NCBI RefSeq assembly: GCF_003797765.1
Contig: NZ_RKMB01000003.1
Coordinates: forward strand, 248,001 to 312,000
Reading direction: 5' to 3'
Source: Ramlibacter sp. WS9
Lineage (GTDB): Bacteria > Pseudomonadota > Gammaproteobacteria > Burkholderiales > Burkholderiaceae_C
Length of the DNA stretch: 64,000 bases
Part shown: piece by piece, positions 55,522-63,423 of the stretch
Numbering within the stretch: position 1 is the first letter of the stretch
Layout of the letters: each line of letters begins with the position of its first letter
Translations under genes and position numbers: made by a program
Notes under the pieces: model-generated
The model's input: only the letters and a program-made list of their open reading frames with translations
Told to the model about the DNA's origin: nothing
Databases searched by the model: none

Positions 55522-55547
55522 GTAACCGGGCGAGCCGAGAGTTCGAA
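55522..55547 (+). promoter_or_regulatory. SigF-type ECF promoter for the sigma factor gene
   Basis: GTAACC (55522-55527), a 16-base spacer and CGAA (55544-55547) repeat the bufA promoter exactly, on the opposite strand. This implies autoregulation. The -10 CGAA overlaps the first candidate ATG (55547), so transcription begins downstream of it. Confidence 0.85.
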
Positions 55548-55564
55548 TGACAAGATGGGATGCG

Positions 55565-56116
55565 ATGGTGAAGAGCGATGCGGAACCGGTGCTACACGAC
55601 TTGTTCGTGCGCGGCCTCAATGGAGACGCCGCTGCGTACCGGGCCTTCCTGCAGAAGCTCAGCGTCCATTTGCGCGCCTTTTTGGGCAGGCGCCTCTTTG
55701 GCTGGCCCGATGAAGTGGAAGACCTCGTCCAGGAATGCTTGCTCGCCATGCACAACCAGCGCCACACCTACCAGAGCGACCAGCCGCTGACGGCCTGGGT
55801 GCATGCGATTGCGCGTTACAAGATGATCGACCTGCTGCGCGCCAAGTCGGTCCGCGAGGACCTAAATGACCCACTGGACGACGACCTGGCCGTCTTCGCC
55901 GAGTCGGCGATTGAGGCGAGCGACGCGAAACGCGATCTCGGTGGCCTGCTCGATACGCTGCCCGAACGCCAGCGCTTGCCGATCCTGCACGTGAAGATCG
56001 AAGGACTCTCGGTGGCTGAAACCGCAAGCCTGACCGGCATGTCCGAGTCGGCGGTGAAGGTCGGCATCCACCGCGGCCTCAAGGCCCTGGCTGCCAGATG
56101 CAGGAGCGCTGCATGA
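55565..56116 (+). CDS. sigF: ECF RNA polymerase sigma factor, SigF-like
   Basis: This is a 183-residue ECF sigma factor when started at ATG 55565. Region 2 has [46 protein letters not shown]. Region 4 has [41 protein letters not shown] 55547 lies inside the promoter's -10 element, so the later ATG is preferred. It is followed by its membrane anti-sigma factor and diverges from the bufferin operon, as in Caulobacter. Copper or other metal stress is the probable signal. Confidence 0.9.
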   Translation: MVKSDAEPVLHDLFVRGLNGDAAAYRAFLQKLSVHLRAFLGRRLFGWPDEVEDLVQECLLAMHNQRHTYQSDQPLTAWVHAIARYKMIDLLRAKSVREDLNDPLDDDLAVFAESAIEASDAKRDLGGLLDTLPERQRLPILHVKIEGLSVAETASLTGMSESAVKVGIHRGLKALAARCRSAA

Positions 56117-56754
56117 AGACCGACGATCTCGTGGCAATGCTCGCTACCGGCGTCACCGCCGTTCCGCGGCGTGCCGCCCACCGACGCATCGGGCTGGCGC
56201 TGCTGGCCGGGGTACCGCTGTCGCTGGCGATCCTATTCACCGGCTACGGATTGCGCGACGACTTGGGGCAAGTGATCTCGCTGCCGATGTTCTGGGCCAA
56301 GCTGTTGTTCCCGCTGTGCATCGCCGTCTCGGCTTTTGTCACGGTGGAACGCCTTGCGCGGCCGGGCGTCGAGGTGCGGCGAGCCTGGATGGGCTTGGTG
56401 GCGCCGGTGCTGGTGGTCTGGGCGATGGCCGTCGCGGCCTGGTTCACCGCGCCGATGGAGGACCGGATTCCGGCCTTGCTGGGGCAGTCGTGGCGCACCT
56501 GCGCGCTGAGCATTGGCCTCATGGCTCTGCCCGTTTTTGTGACGGCGCTGCTGGCGCTCAGGGGGCTGGCCCCGACACGGCCGGCGCTCGCGGGTGCTGC
56601 CGCGGGGGCGCTGGCAGGGGGCGTTGGGGCCGCAATCTACGCGCTGTACTGCATAGAACTCGCCGCACCGTTTCTCGCGGTCTGGTACGTGATCGGCATG
56701 ATGGTGCCGGTGCTTGCGGGCGCCATGCTGGGGCGTTGGTTGCTGCGCTGGTAG
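56113..56754 (+). CDS. nrsF: Membrane anti-sigma factor NrsF (DUF1109)
   Basis: The 213-residue protein has six predicted membrane segments and matches DUF1109. Cysteines at 130 (SWRTCALS) and 180 (ALYCIEL) are spaced as I recall for the Caulobacter anti-sigma factor, where a Cys pair is needed for metal signalling. A third Cys is at 69. It would hold SigF at the membrane until the pair senses metal. The ATG overlaps the sigma stop (ATGA). Confidence 0.88.
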   Translation: MKTDDLVAMLATGVTAVPRRAAHRRIGLALLAGVPLSLAILFTGYGLRDDLGQVISLPMFWAKLLFPLCIAVSAFVTVERLARPGVEVRRAWMGLVAPVLVVWAMAVAAWFTAPMEDRIPALLGQSWRTCALSIGLMALPVFVTALLALRGLAPTRPALAGAAAGALAGGVGAAIYALYCIELAAPFLAVWYVIGMMVPVLAGAMLGRWLLRW

Positions 56755-56815
56755 GGGTGATCTTGGTTTCCGTGCCGATTGTTGCGCTTGGACGTGCGGG
56801 ATAACCCGCAGTTGC
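56754..56815 (+). mobile_element. GGGGTGATCT element, copy 3
   Basis: GGGGTGATCTTGGTTTCC starts directly at the stop codon of the anti-sigma gene. GATTGTTGCGCTTGGACG and a GCGGGATAACCCGC hairpin follow, as in the copy at 35190. It marks the junction between the bufferin locus and the Cd/Zn resistance genes. Confidence 0.5.
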
Positions 56816-56844
56816 TCAGCAAGTAGGCGGCACTGGCCACGCGC

Positions 56845-57366
56845 CTACCGATCGCGCACCGGGTCCGGGCCTTTTGCCGCATCGTGCCCTTTGCGGGTCG
56901 CGAGCCGTTCATGATGGGACCCGCCGACGTGATGCCGCTGCCCGCCTGCCGGCGCGGCGTGGTCGTGCTCGCGGGCGGCGCGTTCCAGGCCTTCAAGAAT
57001 GCCGCACTCGGCTGTGGCGCGGCCGACGGAACAACTGGCACGAAGAGCACGCAGCTCTTTTGCCAACGCCTTCAATTCCTGAATCCGCGTGGTCACGTGG
57101 CCGATATGTTCATCCAGCAGCTCGTCGACCTCACCGCAATTTCCCCGGGGCGAGTCCTTGTACCCGAGCAACGTCCGGATTTCATCAAGCGTCATGTCCA
57201 GGCATCGGCAATGCCGAATGAACGCCAGCCGCTGCTTGTGGCTCTCGTCATAGACCCTGTAGTTCCCGTCCGTCCTTCCCGCCACAGATAGCAGCCCTTG
57301 CCGTTCGTAGTACCGGATGGTCTCGACCTGCGTCCCGGTGGCCGCCGCCAACTGCCCGATCTTCAT
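56845..57366 (-). CDS. cadR: MerR-family Cd/Pb/Zn regulator (CadR/PbrR type)
   Basis: This 173-residue MerR protein starts MKIGQLAAATGTQVETIRYYERQGLLSV. The metal-site cysteines are in GNCGEVDELLDEH, ASCSV and TAECGILEG, the CadR/PbrR pattern. A His-rich tail (REHDHAAPAGGQRHHVGGSHHE) adds further ligands. The last 25 or so residues (to GPDPVRDR) are unlike the usual CadR end and may be encoded by mobile-element-derived sequence. It diverges from the ATPase gene it should control. Confidence 0.88.
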   Translation of the reverse strand: MKIGQLAAATGTQVETIRYYERQGLLSVAGRTDGNYRVYDESHKQRLAFIRHCRCLDMTLDEIRTLLGYKDSPRGNCGEVDELLDEHIGHVTTRIQELKALAKELRALRASCSVGRATAECGILEGLERAAREHDHAAPAGGQRHHVGGSHHERLATRKGHDAAKGPDPVRDR

Positions 57367-57380
57367 GTTTATGCTCCAGC

Positions 57381-57412
57381 TTGACTCTAATGTCGCTACA
57401 GGGTTTCCAATT
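57381..57412 (+). promoter_or_regulatory. CadR-type operator/promoter of the P-type ATPase gene
   Basis: The -35 TTGACT (57381-57386) and the dyad ACTCTAATGTCGCTACAGGGT (imperfect arms ACTCTA/TACAGGGT) lead to a weak -10 near TCCAAT (57407-57412), a 20-bp spacer typical of MerR-family control. The ATG follows at 57418, so the mRNA may have almost no leader. Confidence 0.65.
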
Positions 57413-57417
57413 AGGCC

Positions 57418-59694
57418 ATGGACACAAAAACCCTGCCCCAAGAAGAAACAGGCTCGTGCGGCTCTCCTGCCTGCGCCGCGCCCGCCGCCCCGCAGGCTGC
57501 GCCGCTCACTGCAGGCCAACGCTTTCGCATCGCGACCATGGATTGCAGCGCCGAGGAGGCCGAGATTCGCCGGGCCCTGGAGCCGATTGCCGGGATTCGC
57601 TCGCTGAACTTTCAGCTGGGCGCTCGCACCCTCGGCATCGATGCCGCCGACGAGGCTTTTCCGCTTGCGCTTGAAGCCATTCGGAAAGCCGGCTTCGCCC
57701 CGGAGCCGATCATCTCCAAAGACACTGTTGAATCACAGACGCGCGAGGGTCATAGTGACGTTCACGACCACGATCACGACATCGGACGTGGGGTCGCGCG
57801 CCTGGCGATGGCGCTTGGGATGGCCGTCGCGGCGGAGGCCACGGAGTTCTTCGCACCCGAAGGCTTGGTTTGGAAGCTGATCGGGATGGCGCTGGCGGCG
57901 GTCGCGATCTGGCTCGCCGGCCTGGACGTTTACAAGAAGGGCGTGGCGGCGCTCTTACGCGGCAAATTGAATATCAATGCCCTGATGTCCGTCGCGGTCA
58001 CCGGCGCCTTCGTCATTGGGCAGTGGCCCGAGGCGGCCATGGTGATGGCTCTCTATGCCATCGCGGAATTGATCGAGGCGCGCGCAGTCGATCGAGCCCG
58101 CAACGCGATCAAAGGCTTGCTGGCGCTGGCCCCGGAAGAGGCCCTTGTCCAGGCGGCTGACGGCAGTTGGAAGCTCACCCCGGTGGTCGACGTTCCGCTT
58201 GAGGCCATCGTGCGCATCAAGCCGGGCGAGCGGCTGCCGCTGGACGGAGTCATCACCAAGGGGACGGGCGCGGTCAACCAGGCTCCGGTCACCGGCGAGA
58301 GCATCCCGGTGGACAAAGCCCCCGGCGATCAGGTCTTCGCGGGGACCATCAACGAGACTGGAGAGCTGGAATTCCGGGTGACGGCCGCGGCCGGCAACAC
58401 GACATTGGCCCGCATCATCCATGCGGTGGAACAGGCGCAGGGCACGCGCGCGCCGACCCAGCGTTTCGTGGACCGCTTCGCCGCGATCTACACCCCTGCC
58501 GTCTTTGTGCTGGCCATCGCGGTCGCCGTGTTGACGCCGTTCCTGCTGGAGTTGACCTGGCTGGAAGCCCTGTACAAGGCGCTCGTGCTGCTGGTGATCG
58601 CGTGTCCTTGCGCGTTGGTGATTTCCACACCGGTGACCGTCGTGAGCGGACTTGCTGCCGGCGCCAGGCGCGGCATCCTGATCAAGGGCGGTGTCTACCT
58701 GGAGTCCGCCCGCAATCTCAAGGCGGTCGCGCTGGACAAGACAGGCACCATCACCGAAGGCAAACCGAAGCTGGTGGAATGGCGCACATGGGCCGGCGCC
58801 GAAGATGCAAGCACCAAACTGCTGGCAGCCAGCCTGTCGAGCCGCTCCGACCATCCGGTTTCTCAAGCCATCGCCGCGGGTCTGGACGGCGAGCGCGCCG
58901 AGGTAGAGGACTTCGCCGCCTTGCCCGGGCGCGGCGTCACGGGGGTCGTCAACGGCAAGAGCCTGCTGCTGGGCAACCATCGCGCCGTGCATGAGCGCGG
59001 CCTTTGCGGACCCGAAGTCGAGGCCGAACTGAGCAAGCACGAACAGGAGGGCCGGACCGTCACGCTGCTGGCCCAGGACGACCAGGTGCTGGCGATCTTC
59101 GCCGTCGCCGACACGATCAAGGAGACGTCTCGACAGGCGATCGCGGACCTCAAGACACTCGGCGTCGTTCCGGTCATGCTGACCGGCGACAACATGGCCA
59201 CGGCCAAGGCCATCGCCGCGCAAGCCGGCATCGAGGATGCTCGCGGAGACCTCTTGCCGGAAGCGAAGCTGGAGGCCATCACCGCGATGCGTCAACGCTA
59301 CGGCGCCACGGGAATGACGGGCGACGGTATCAACGACGCACCGGCCCTCGCCCAGGCCGACATCGGCTTCGCGATGGGCGGCGCCGGCACCGACATCGCC
59401 ATGGAAGCAGCTGACGTCATCATCATGAACGACAACCTGCAGCGGGTGGCAGAGACGGTGCGGCTTTCCAGGCGCACGCATGGCGTGCTGTGGCAGAACA
59501 TCTCGCTCGCGCTGGGCATCAAGGCTGTGTTCCTCGTGCTCGCCGTGTTCGGATCGGCCACCATGTGGATGGCAGTGTTTGCGGACATGGGCGCGAGCCT
59601 CTTAGTGGTGGGCAATGGCTTGCGGCTTCTGCGTGGCGCGAAGGACTCTTCGCCCGCCGCGCCATCCCGCAAGGAGCCTGTCCATGCACATTGA
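57418..59694 (+). CDS. cadA: P1B-type heavy-metal ATPase (Cd/Zn/Pb exporter)
   Basis: The 758-residue ATPase exports Cd2+, Zn2+ or Pb2+ from the cytoplasm. An N-terminal Cys pair (GSCGSPAC) and a degenerate HMA-like domain (IATMDCSAEEAEIRRALEP, lacking CxxC) precede a His-rich linker (HSDVHDHDHD). The core motifs are all present: the TGES loop, C396-P-C398 in the sixth membrane helix, phosphorylated D440 in DKTGT, and TGDGIND near 634-640. The CPC motif and context indicate the Zn/Cd/Pb class. Possible leaderless start. Confidence 0.95.
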   Translation: MDTKTLPQEETGSCGSPACAAPAAPQAAPLTAGQRFRIATMDCSAEEAEIRRALEPIAGIRSLNFQLGARTLGIDAADEAFPLALEAIRKAGFAPEPIISKDTVESQTREGHSDVHDHDHDIGRGVARLAMALGMAVAAEATEFFAPEGLVWKLIGMALAAVAIWLAGLDVYKKGVAALLRGKLNINALMSVAVTGAFVIGQWPEAAMVMALYAIAELIEARAVDRARNAIKGLLALAPEEALVQAADGSWKLTPVVDVPLEAIVRIKPGERLPLDGVITKGTGAVNQAPVTGESIPVDKAPGDQVFAGTINETGELEFRVTAAAGNTTLARIIHAVEQAQGTRAPTQRFVDRFAAIYTPAVFVLAIAVAVLTPFLLELTWLEALYKALVLLVIACPCALVISTPVTVVSGLAAGARRGILIKGGVYLESARNLKAVALDKTGTITEGKPKLVEWRTWAGAEDASTKLLAASLSSRSDHPVSQAIAAGLDGERAEVEDFAALPGRGVTGVVNGKSLLLGNHRAVHERGLCGPEVEAELSKHEQEGRTVTLLAQDDQVLAIFAVADTIKETSRQAIADLKTLGVVPVMLTGDNMATAKAIAAQAGIEDARGDLLPEAKLEAITAMRQRYGATGMTGDGINDAPALAQADIGFAMGGAGTDIAMEAADVIIMNDNLQRVAETVRLSRRTHGVLWQNISLALGIKAVFLVLAVFGSATMWMAVFADMGASLLVVGNGLRLLRGAKDSSPAAPSRKEPVHAH

Positions 59695-60085
59695 TCGCGA
59701 ACAACAGCGGCGTGTCTACGCTCGCCTGGTCGACGGCTTTCGCGCCGGCGCGACCGAAGGCGTCGAGCAGCGCTGGCAATGGCTGATGGCGGCTCACATC
59801 ATCGGACAGATGGATTTCCGGCTCCATGTTCACAGCCACGTCGTCATGCTGGCCTTCGCCGCCAAGACCGGCGACTGGCCCGAGGTGGGCGGTCAACTGA
59901 TCCGGCTGGCACTGGTGCCGCTCGGTCACTTGGTCGGACGTCTGCCGACAGGCAACATTGGCCGAGCGACCGTGAACGCCTTCCAACCCATGCCTTTGTC
60001 TATGGAGCTTCAGCAGCTCATCGGCGAAGCGCGACTTGCCGCGGTTGCAAAGCCCGCCCGTAACTCGGCGGAAACGTCTTCCTGA
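59684..60085 (+). CDS. DUF3703 family protein
   Basis: A 133-residue protein of the DUF3703 family, often found in metal-resistance clusters. It has IDREQQRRVYARLVDGFRAG, EQRWQWLMAAHIIGQMDFRLHVHSHVVML (with several His) and TGNIGRATVNAFQPMPL. It is probably cytosolic and helical; the role is unknown. It begins 11 bases inside the ATPase gene with an AAGGAG site (59671-59676). Confidence 0.85.
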   Translation: MHIDREQQRRVYARLVDGFRAGATEGVEQRWQWLMAAHIIGQMDFRLHVHSHVVMLAFAAKTGDWPEVGGQLIRLALVPLGHLVGRLPTGNIGRATVNAFQPMPLSMELQQLIGEARLAAVAKPARNSAETSS

Positions 60086-60099
60086 TAGGATTCGCGCCG

Positions 60100-60459
60100 A
60101 TGCGTCGTTTTTGGTTGTTGTTGTTGGCCTTGGTCATGCCCCTGCAGATGAGCTGGGCAGCCGTGCATTTCTGCGACGACCAAGTGCCGACAATCTCCGC
60201 CGATGCGGCAGCCAAGGGCGCTGAAAGAATTCTGCACGTCCACGATGAACAGGCCAAACAAGGCCTGGGTTCGGACGCCGCTGCCGAACCTTGCTGCGGC
60301 GCCGCCCACGGCTGCCACGGCCTGCACAACCTGATCGCCCAGGCTGCACCCGGCGATTCCACCGCTCCCTCCCGCTGCCCCCTTGTGGCATCTGACGATC
60401 GCATGGCGCGGCGGCAGTTCTCCGACCGGCACGAACGCCCGCAGTGGCTCCCCGCCTAA
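60100..60459 (+). CDS. CzcI-like periplasmic metal-binding protein
   Basis: The 119-residue protein has a signal peptide (LLLLALVMPLQMSWA, cut near residue 20) and a His/Cys-rich mature chain: HFCDD, LHVHDEQ, EPCCGAAHGCHGLH. It resembles CzcI-type proteins ahead of czcC in Cupriavidus czc operons. The gap to the next gene (60460-60534) contains no feature. Confidence 0.75.
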   Translation: MRRFWLLLLALVMPLQMSWAAVHFCDDQVPTISADAAAKGAERILHVHDEQAKQGLGSDAAAEPCCGAAHGCHGLHNLIAQAAPGDSTAPSRCPLVASDDRMARRQFSDRHERPQWLPA

Positions 60460-60534
60460 ACGGCGGGCCGCACCTCTTCCCCCTTTCTTTCCCGCGGTTC
60501 GCCGAAGTCTCGTGTTTGACTTTCGGAGAACTGA

Positions 60535-61740
60535 ATGCATTGCTGCGTTTCGAGGCCCGCTGTGGCCGTTTTGTTGGGCTGGATGGCCATGTCGGGCCCG
60601 TCCCTGGCCCAGCCCGCGCCGTCATTGCGCCAAGCCGTTGAAGCAGCTTGGTCGCTGAGTCCCCAGGCGCGGGCGCTCGCCAGCCGCCAAGCTGAACTGG
60701 AGGCCCGAGCCCGGGCCGCGTCTTCGCTGATAGCGGGCCCGCCCAGCTTGTCGCTGGGTCATCGCACCGATCGCGTCGGCAGCAACGGCGGGCTGCGCGA
60801 GTCCGAGTTCGAGGTCACCGCGCCGCTCTGGACACCGGGTGTGCGCCGCGCCACAGCGGACCAGGTCGAGGCTGACCGTGCTTCGTTCGAGCAACAGCAG
60901 GCACTGGCCAAGATGAAGTTGGCCGCCGAGGTGCGGGAACTGGCGGCTCAGGCCGCTATCGCGCAGATCGAACGCGAGGTGGCCCAGAGCAAGTTGCGCG
61001 AGGCCCAGGTGCTGGCCGGAGACGTCGAGCGGCGCGTCAAGGTCGGTGAAGTCGCCCGAGTGGATCTGCTGCAGGCGCAATCGGTCCAGCGCCAGGCCGC
61101 CGCCGCCCAAGCGCAGGCGCAGAGCGCGCAGGCCCGTTCGCTGGCGCAGTGGCGGGCGTTGACCGGACTCGCCCAGTCGGCATCACTCGACGAACAGGCT
61201 GGCAGTGCGCAGGAGCATCCGGCGGTGACCGCGGCGCAGGCTCAGCTGCGCGCCGCACAGGCCAAGCTTGCCTGGACGCAGGCCGATCACCGCGATCCCG
61301 TGGAGGTCGGTGTGGGCATGGTTCGCGAGCGCGCCGCGTTCGGTGCGCCGAACGAAACCTCCCTCAAGCTGTCCCTGCGCGTGCCCTTGGGCAGCCACGG
61401 CCGCAACGCACCGAAGCTCGCGGCTGCGCAAGCGGAGGTATATGCGGCCGAAGCCGAAGCCCAGGCCACCGTGCGCAGCGTGGACGCCGAACAGGAGGCC
61501 ACACGCGCCGAGCTGGCAGCCGCCCAGCGTGCCGAAGCACTCGCTGCCGAACGGGAAACCGCCAGCCGCGAAGTTCAGGCCCTGATCGCCAAGTCGTACC
61601 GCCTCGGTGAGAGCGATCTGCCCACGCGCCTGCGTGCCGAGAGCGAACGCTTCGAGGCCGAACTCGCACACGCCAAGGCACGGCTGGAGACTCGCCGCGC
61701 CATCGCAAAACTCAATCAAGCCAACGGAATCCTTCCATGA
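60535..61740 (+). CDS. czcC: Outer-membrane efflux protein of a Czc/Cus-type pump (TolC family)
   Basis: The 401-residue TolC-type outer-membrane channel subunit starts with a signal peptide ending near SGPSLAQPAP. Long coiled-coil helices follow (EVRELAAQAAIAQIEREVAQSKLREAQVL, then AEAEAQATVRSVDAEQEATRAELAAAQRAEAL), with the repeated barrel strands of the family between. It opens the channel half of the CBA pump. The stop overlaps the next gene by four bases. Confidence 0.9.
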   Translation: MHCCVSRPAVAVLLGWMAMSGPSLAQPAPSLRQAVEAAWSLSPQARALASRQAELEARARAASSLIAGPPSLSLGHRTDRVGSNGGLRESEFEVTAPLWTPGVRRATADQVEADRASFEQQQALAKMKLAAEVRELAAQAAIAQIEREVAQSKLREAQVLAGDVERRVKVGEVARVDLLQAQSVQRQAAAAQAQAQSAQARSLAQWRALTGLAQSASLDEQAGSAQEHPAVTAAQAQLRAAQAKLAWTQADHRDPVEVGVGMVRERAAFGAPNETSLKLSLRVPLGSHGRNAPKLAAAQAEVYAAEAEAQATVRSVDAEQEATRAELAAAQRAEALAAERETASREVQALIAKSYRLGESDLPTRLRAESERFEAELAHAKARLETRRAIAKLNQANGILP

Positions 61741-62300
61741 GCGTCACGTACTTCTTCTTCCATGCCTTGCGGCGCGGCCTTGCCGCCACCGCGCTGCTCG
61801 CCGCCGCCGGGGCGGCCCTGGCGGGCGACGGGCACAACCATGGCGATGAAGCGCCGGTGGCTACCGGCACGGCCAGCCCACGCATCCAGGCCCACTCCGA
61901 CCTGTTCGAATTGGTGGGCATCGTCGACAAGGGCCAGATGGCCGTCTACCTCGACCGCTTCGCCACCAACGAGCCGATCCTCAACGCCAAGATCGAGTAC
62001 GAGTCGGGAACGAACAAGGGCGTAGCCACACCGCAGGCCGACGGCACCTACCTGATCAAGTTCGACGCCTTGGCCAAGCCGGGCGAGTTGCCCTTCTCGT
62101 TCACGGTGACGGCCGGAGCCGACACGGACCTTCTGGCCGCGGACCTGGACCTGAAGGACCCGCACGACCATCACGACGAAGCAGGCCGCACGTGGCTGCA
62201 CTGGCTCGGGTACGCCCTGGCAGCCGCCGCTACGATCGCACTCGCCGTGTTCCTCACACGCAAATACAGGACCACGCGGCTGGCCCGCGCGAACGGTTGA
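61737..62300 (+). CDS. Membrane-anchored periplasmic protein with His-rich N-terminus
   Basis: The 187-residue protein has a signal peptide (to about 29), then a mature start GDGHNHGDEAP. A beta-rich domain follows (SDLFELVGIVDKGQMAVYLDRFATNEPI, CzcB-N-terminus-like), then a His cluster DPHDHHDEAG and one C-terminal membrane helix. It probably delivers or senses metal next to the pump. The same GxGHxHG start occurs in the adjacent CzcB, suggesting common ancestry. Confidence 0.75.
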   Translation: MSVTYFFFHALRRGLAATALLAAAGAALAGDGHNHGDEAPVATGTASPRIQAHSDLFELVGIVDKGQMAVYLDRFATNEPILNAKIEYESGTNKGVATPQADGTYLIKFDALAKPGELPFSFTVTAGADTDLLAADLDLKDPHDHHDEAGRTWLHWLGYALAAAATIALAVFLTRKYRTTRLARANG

Positions 62301-62305
62301 AGAAG

Positions 62306-63415
62306 ATGATGAAACGAATCCTTTCCAGCCTGGTCCTTGCCAGTGTGTTCCTGACGCCGGCGGCGCTGGCCGGCCCCGGGCACGACCACGGCGAATCCGC
62401 GCCGGCGGCCAGCAGCAATTCGCCCAAGCGCAACCCGGACGGCAGTGTGTTCCTGCCCAAGACCTCCCAGCGGCAGCTGGCGGTGCGCACCGTGCTCACG
62501 GAAGCCAAGACGGTGCCCCAGACCGTGGAACTCACCGGCCGCGTCCTGATGGATGCGAACGCCGGCGGCCGCGTCCAGCCGACCCAGGCCGGGCGTATCG
62601 AGGCCGGCGCGCGCGGCCTGCCGCAACTCGGGCAGTCCGTTCGCAAGGGCGAGGTGCTGGCGATCGTTCGGTCATCCGCCGGAGCGATCGAGCGCGCCAA
62701 CCAGCAGGCGCAGAGCGCCGAGCTGAGCGCGCAGCTTGAGCTCGCGCGCCGCCGCGCGGCTCGTTTGGCGCAGCTGGAGGGCACCGTCCCGCAAAAGGAC
62801 ATCGAGGCCGCCCAAGCCGATGTCGGGAGCCTGCAGCAGCGCGTTGCCGCCGTGCGCGGTTCCGTCTCCGCGTCAGAGTCGCTCGTGGCGCCGATCAGCG
62901 GTGTGATCTCGGCGGCCAATGTGGTGGCAGGCCAGGTCGTCGACGCGCGCGAACTGCTGTTCGAGATCGTGGACCCAGCCCGGCTGATGGTGGAGGCGCT
63001 GGCCTTCGATGCCTCGTTGCTTTCGGGCATTTCTTCGGCCAGCGCTTCGCCGGCCGCCGGTGTGAGTGTGCCGCTGCGCTTTGTGGGCGCCGGGCGCGCC
63101 CAACGGGAAGGCGCGATCCCTCTGCTGTTTCGCACTACGGCGACCGGTGCCGTTCCCCTGGCCGTCAACCAACCGGTCAAGGTTGTGGTGAACACGCGAA
63201 ACGCCATTCAGGGCATTCCGGTTCCGGCCGCATCCGTGGTCAAGAACCCGAGCAACCAGGACACGGTCTGGGTCCACACCGGAGCCGAGACTTTTGTACC
63301 GCGACCGGTTCGCACGGTTGCGCTGGACGGTGCCACGGTGTCCGTGGTCGATGGGCTGAAGGCGGGTGAGCGGGTGGTGACCCAGGGCGCTGCGCTGGTC
63401 AACCAGGTGCGCTGA
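62306..63415 (+). CDS. czcB: Periplasmic adaptor of a heavy-metal RND efflux pump (CzcB-like)
   Basis: The 369-residue membrane-fusion protein bridges the RND pump and the outer-membrane channel. It has a signal peptide to about 22, the mature start [11 protein letters not shown], the barrel-sandwich segment [20 protein letters not shown], a hairpin of helices ([19 protein letters not shown]), and [19 protein letters not shown]. The double ATG (62306/62309) leaves the start ambiguous by one codon. The pump subunit follows after eight bp. Confidence 0.92.
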   Translation: MMKRILSSLVLASVFLTPAALAGPGHDHGESAPAASSNSPKRNPDGSVFLPKTSQRQLAVRTVLTEAKTVPQTVELTGRVLMDANAGGRVQPTQAGRIEAGARGLPQLGQSVRKGEVLAIVRSSAGAIERANQQAQSAELSAQLELARRRAARLAQLEGTVPQKDIEAAQADVGSLQQRVAAVRGSVSASESLVAPISGVISAANVVAGQVVDARELLFEIVDPARLMVEALAFDASLLSGISSASASPAAGVSVPLRFVGAGRAQREGAIPLLFRTTATGAVPLAVNQPVKVVVNTRNAIQGIPVPAASVVKNPSNQDTVWVHTGAETFVPRPVRTVALDGATVSVVDGLKAGERVVTQGAALVNQVR

Positions 63416-63423
63416 GGTCCACG

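Noticed and set aside
55547..55564. ATG 55547 as the start of the ECF sigma factor gene
   Set aside because: The codon overlaps the CGAA -10 element of the promoter, so it should lie upstream of the transcript start; ATG 55565 is preferred.
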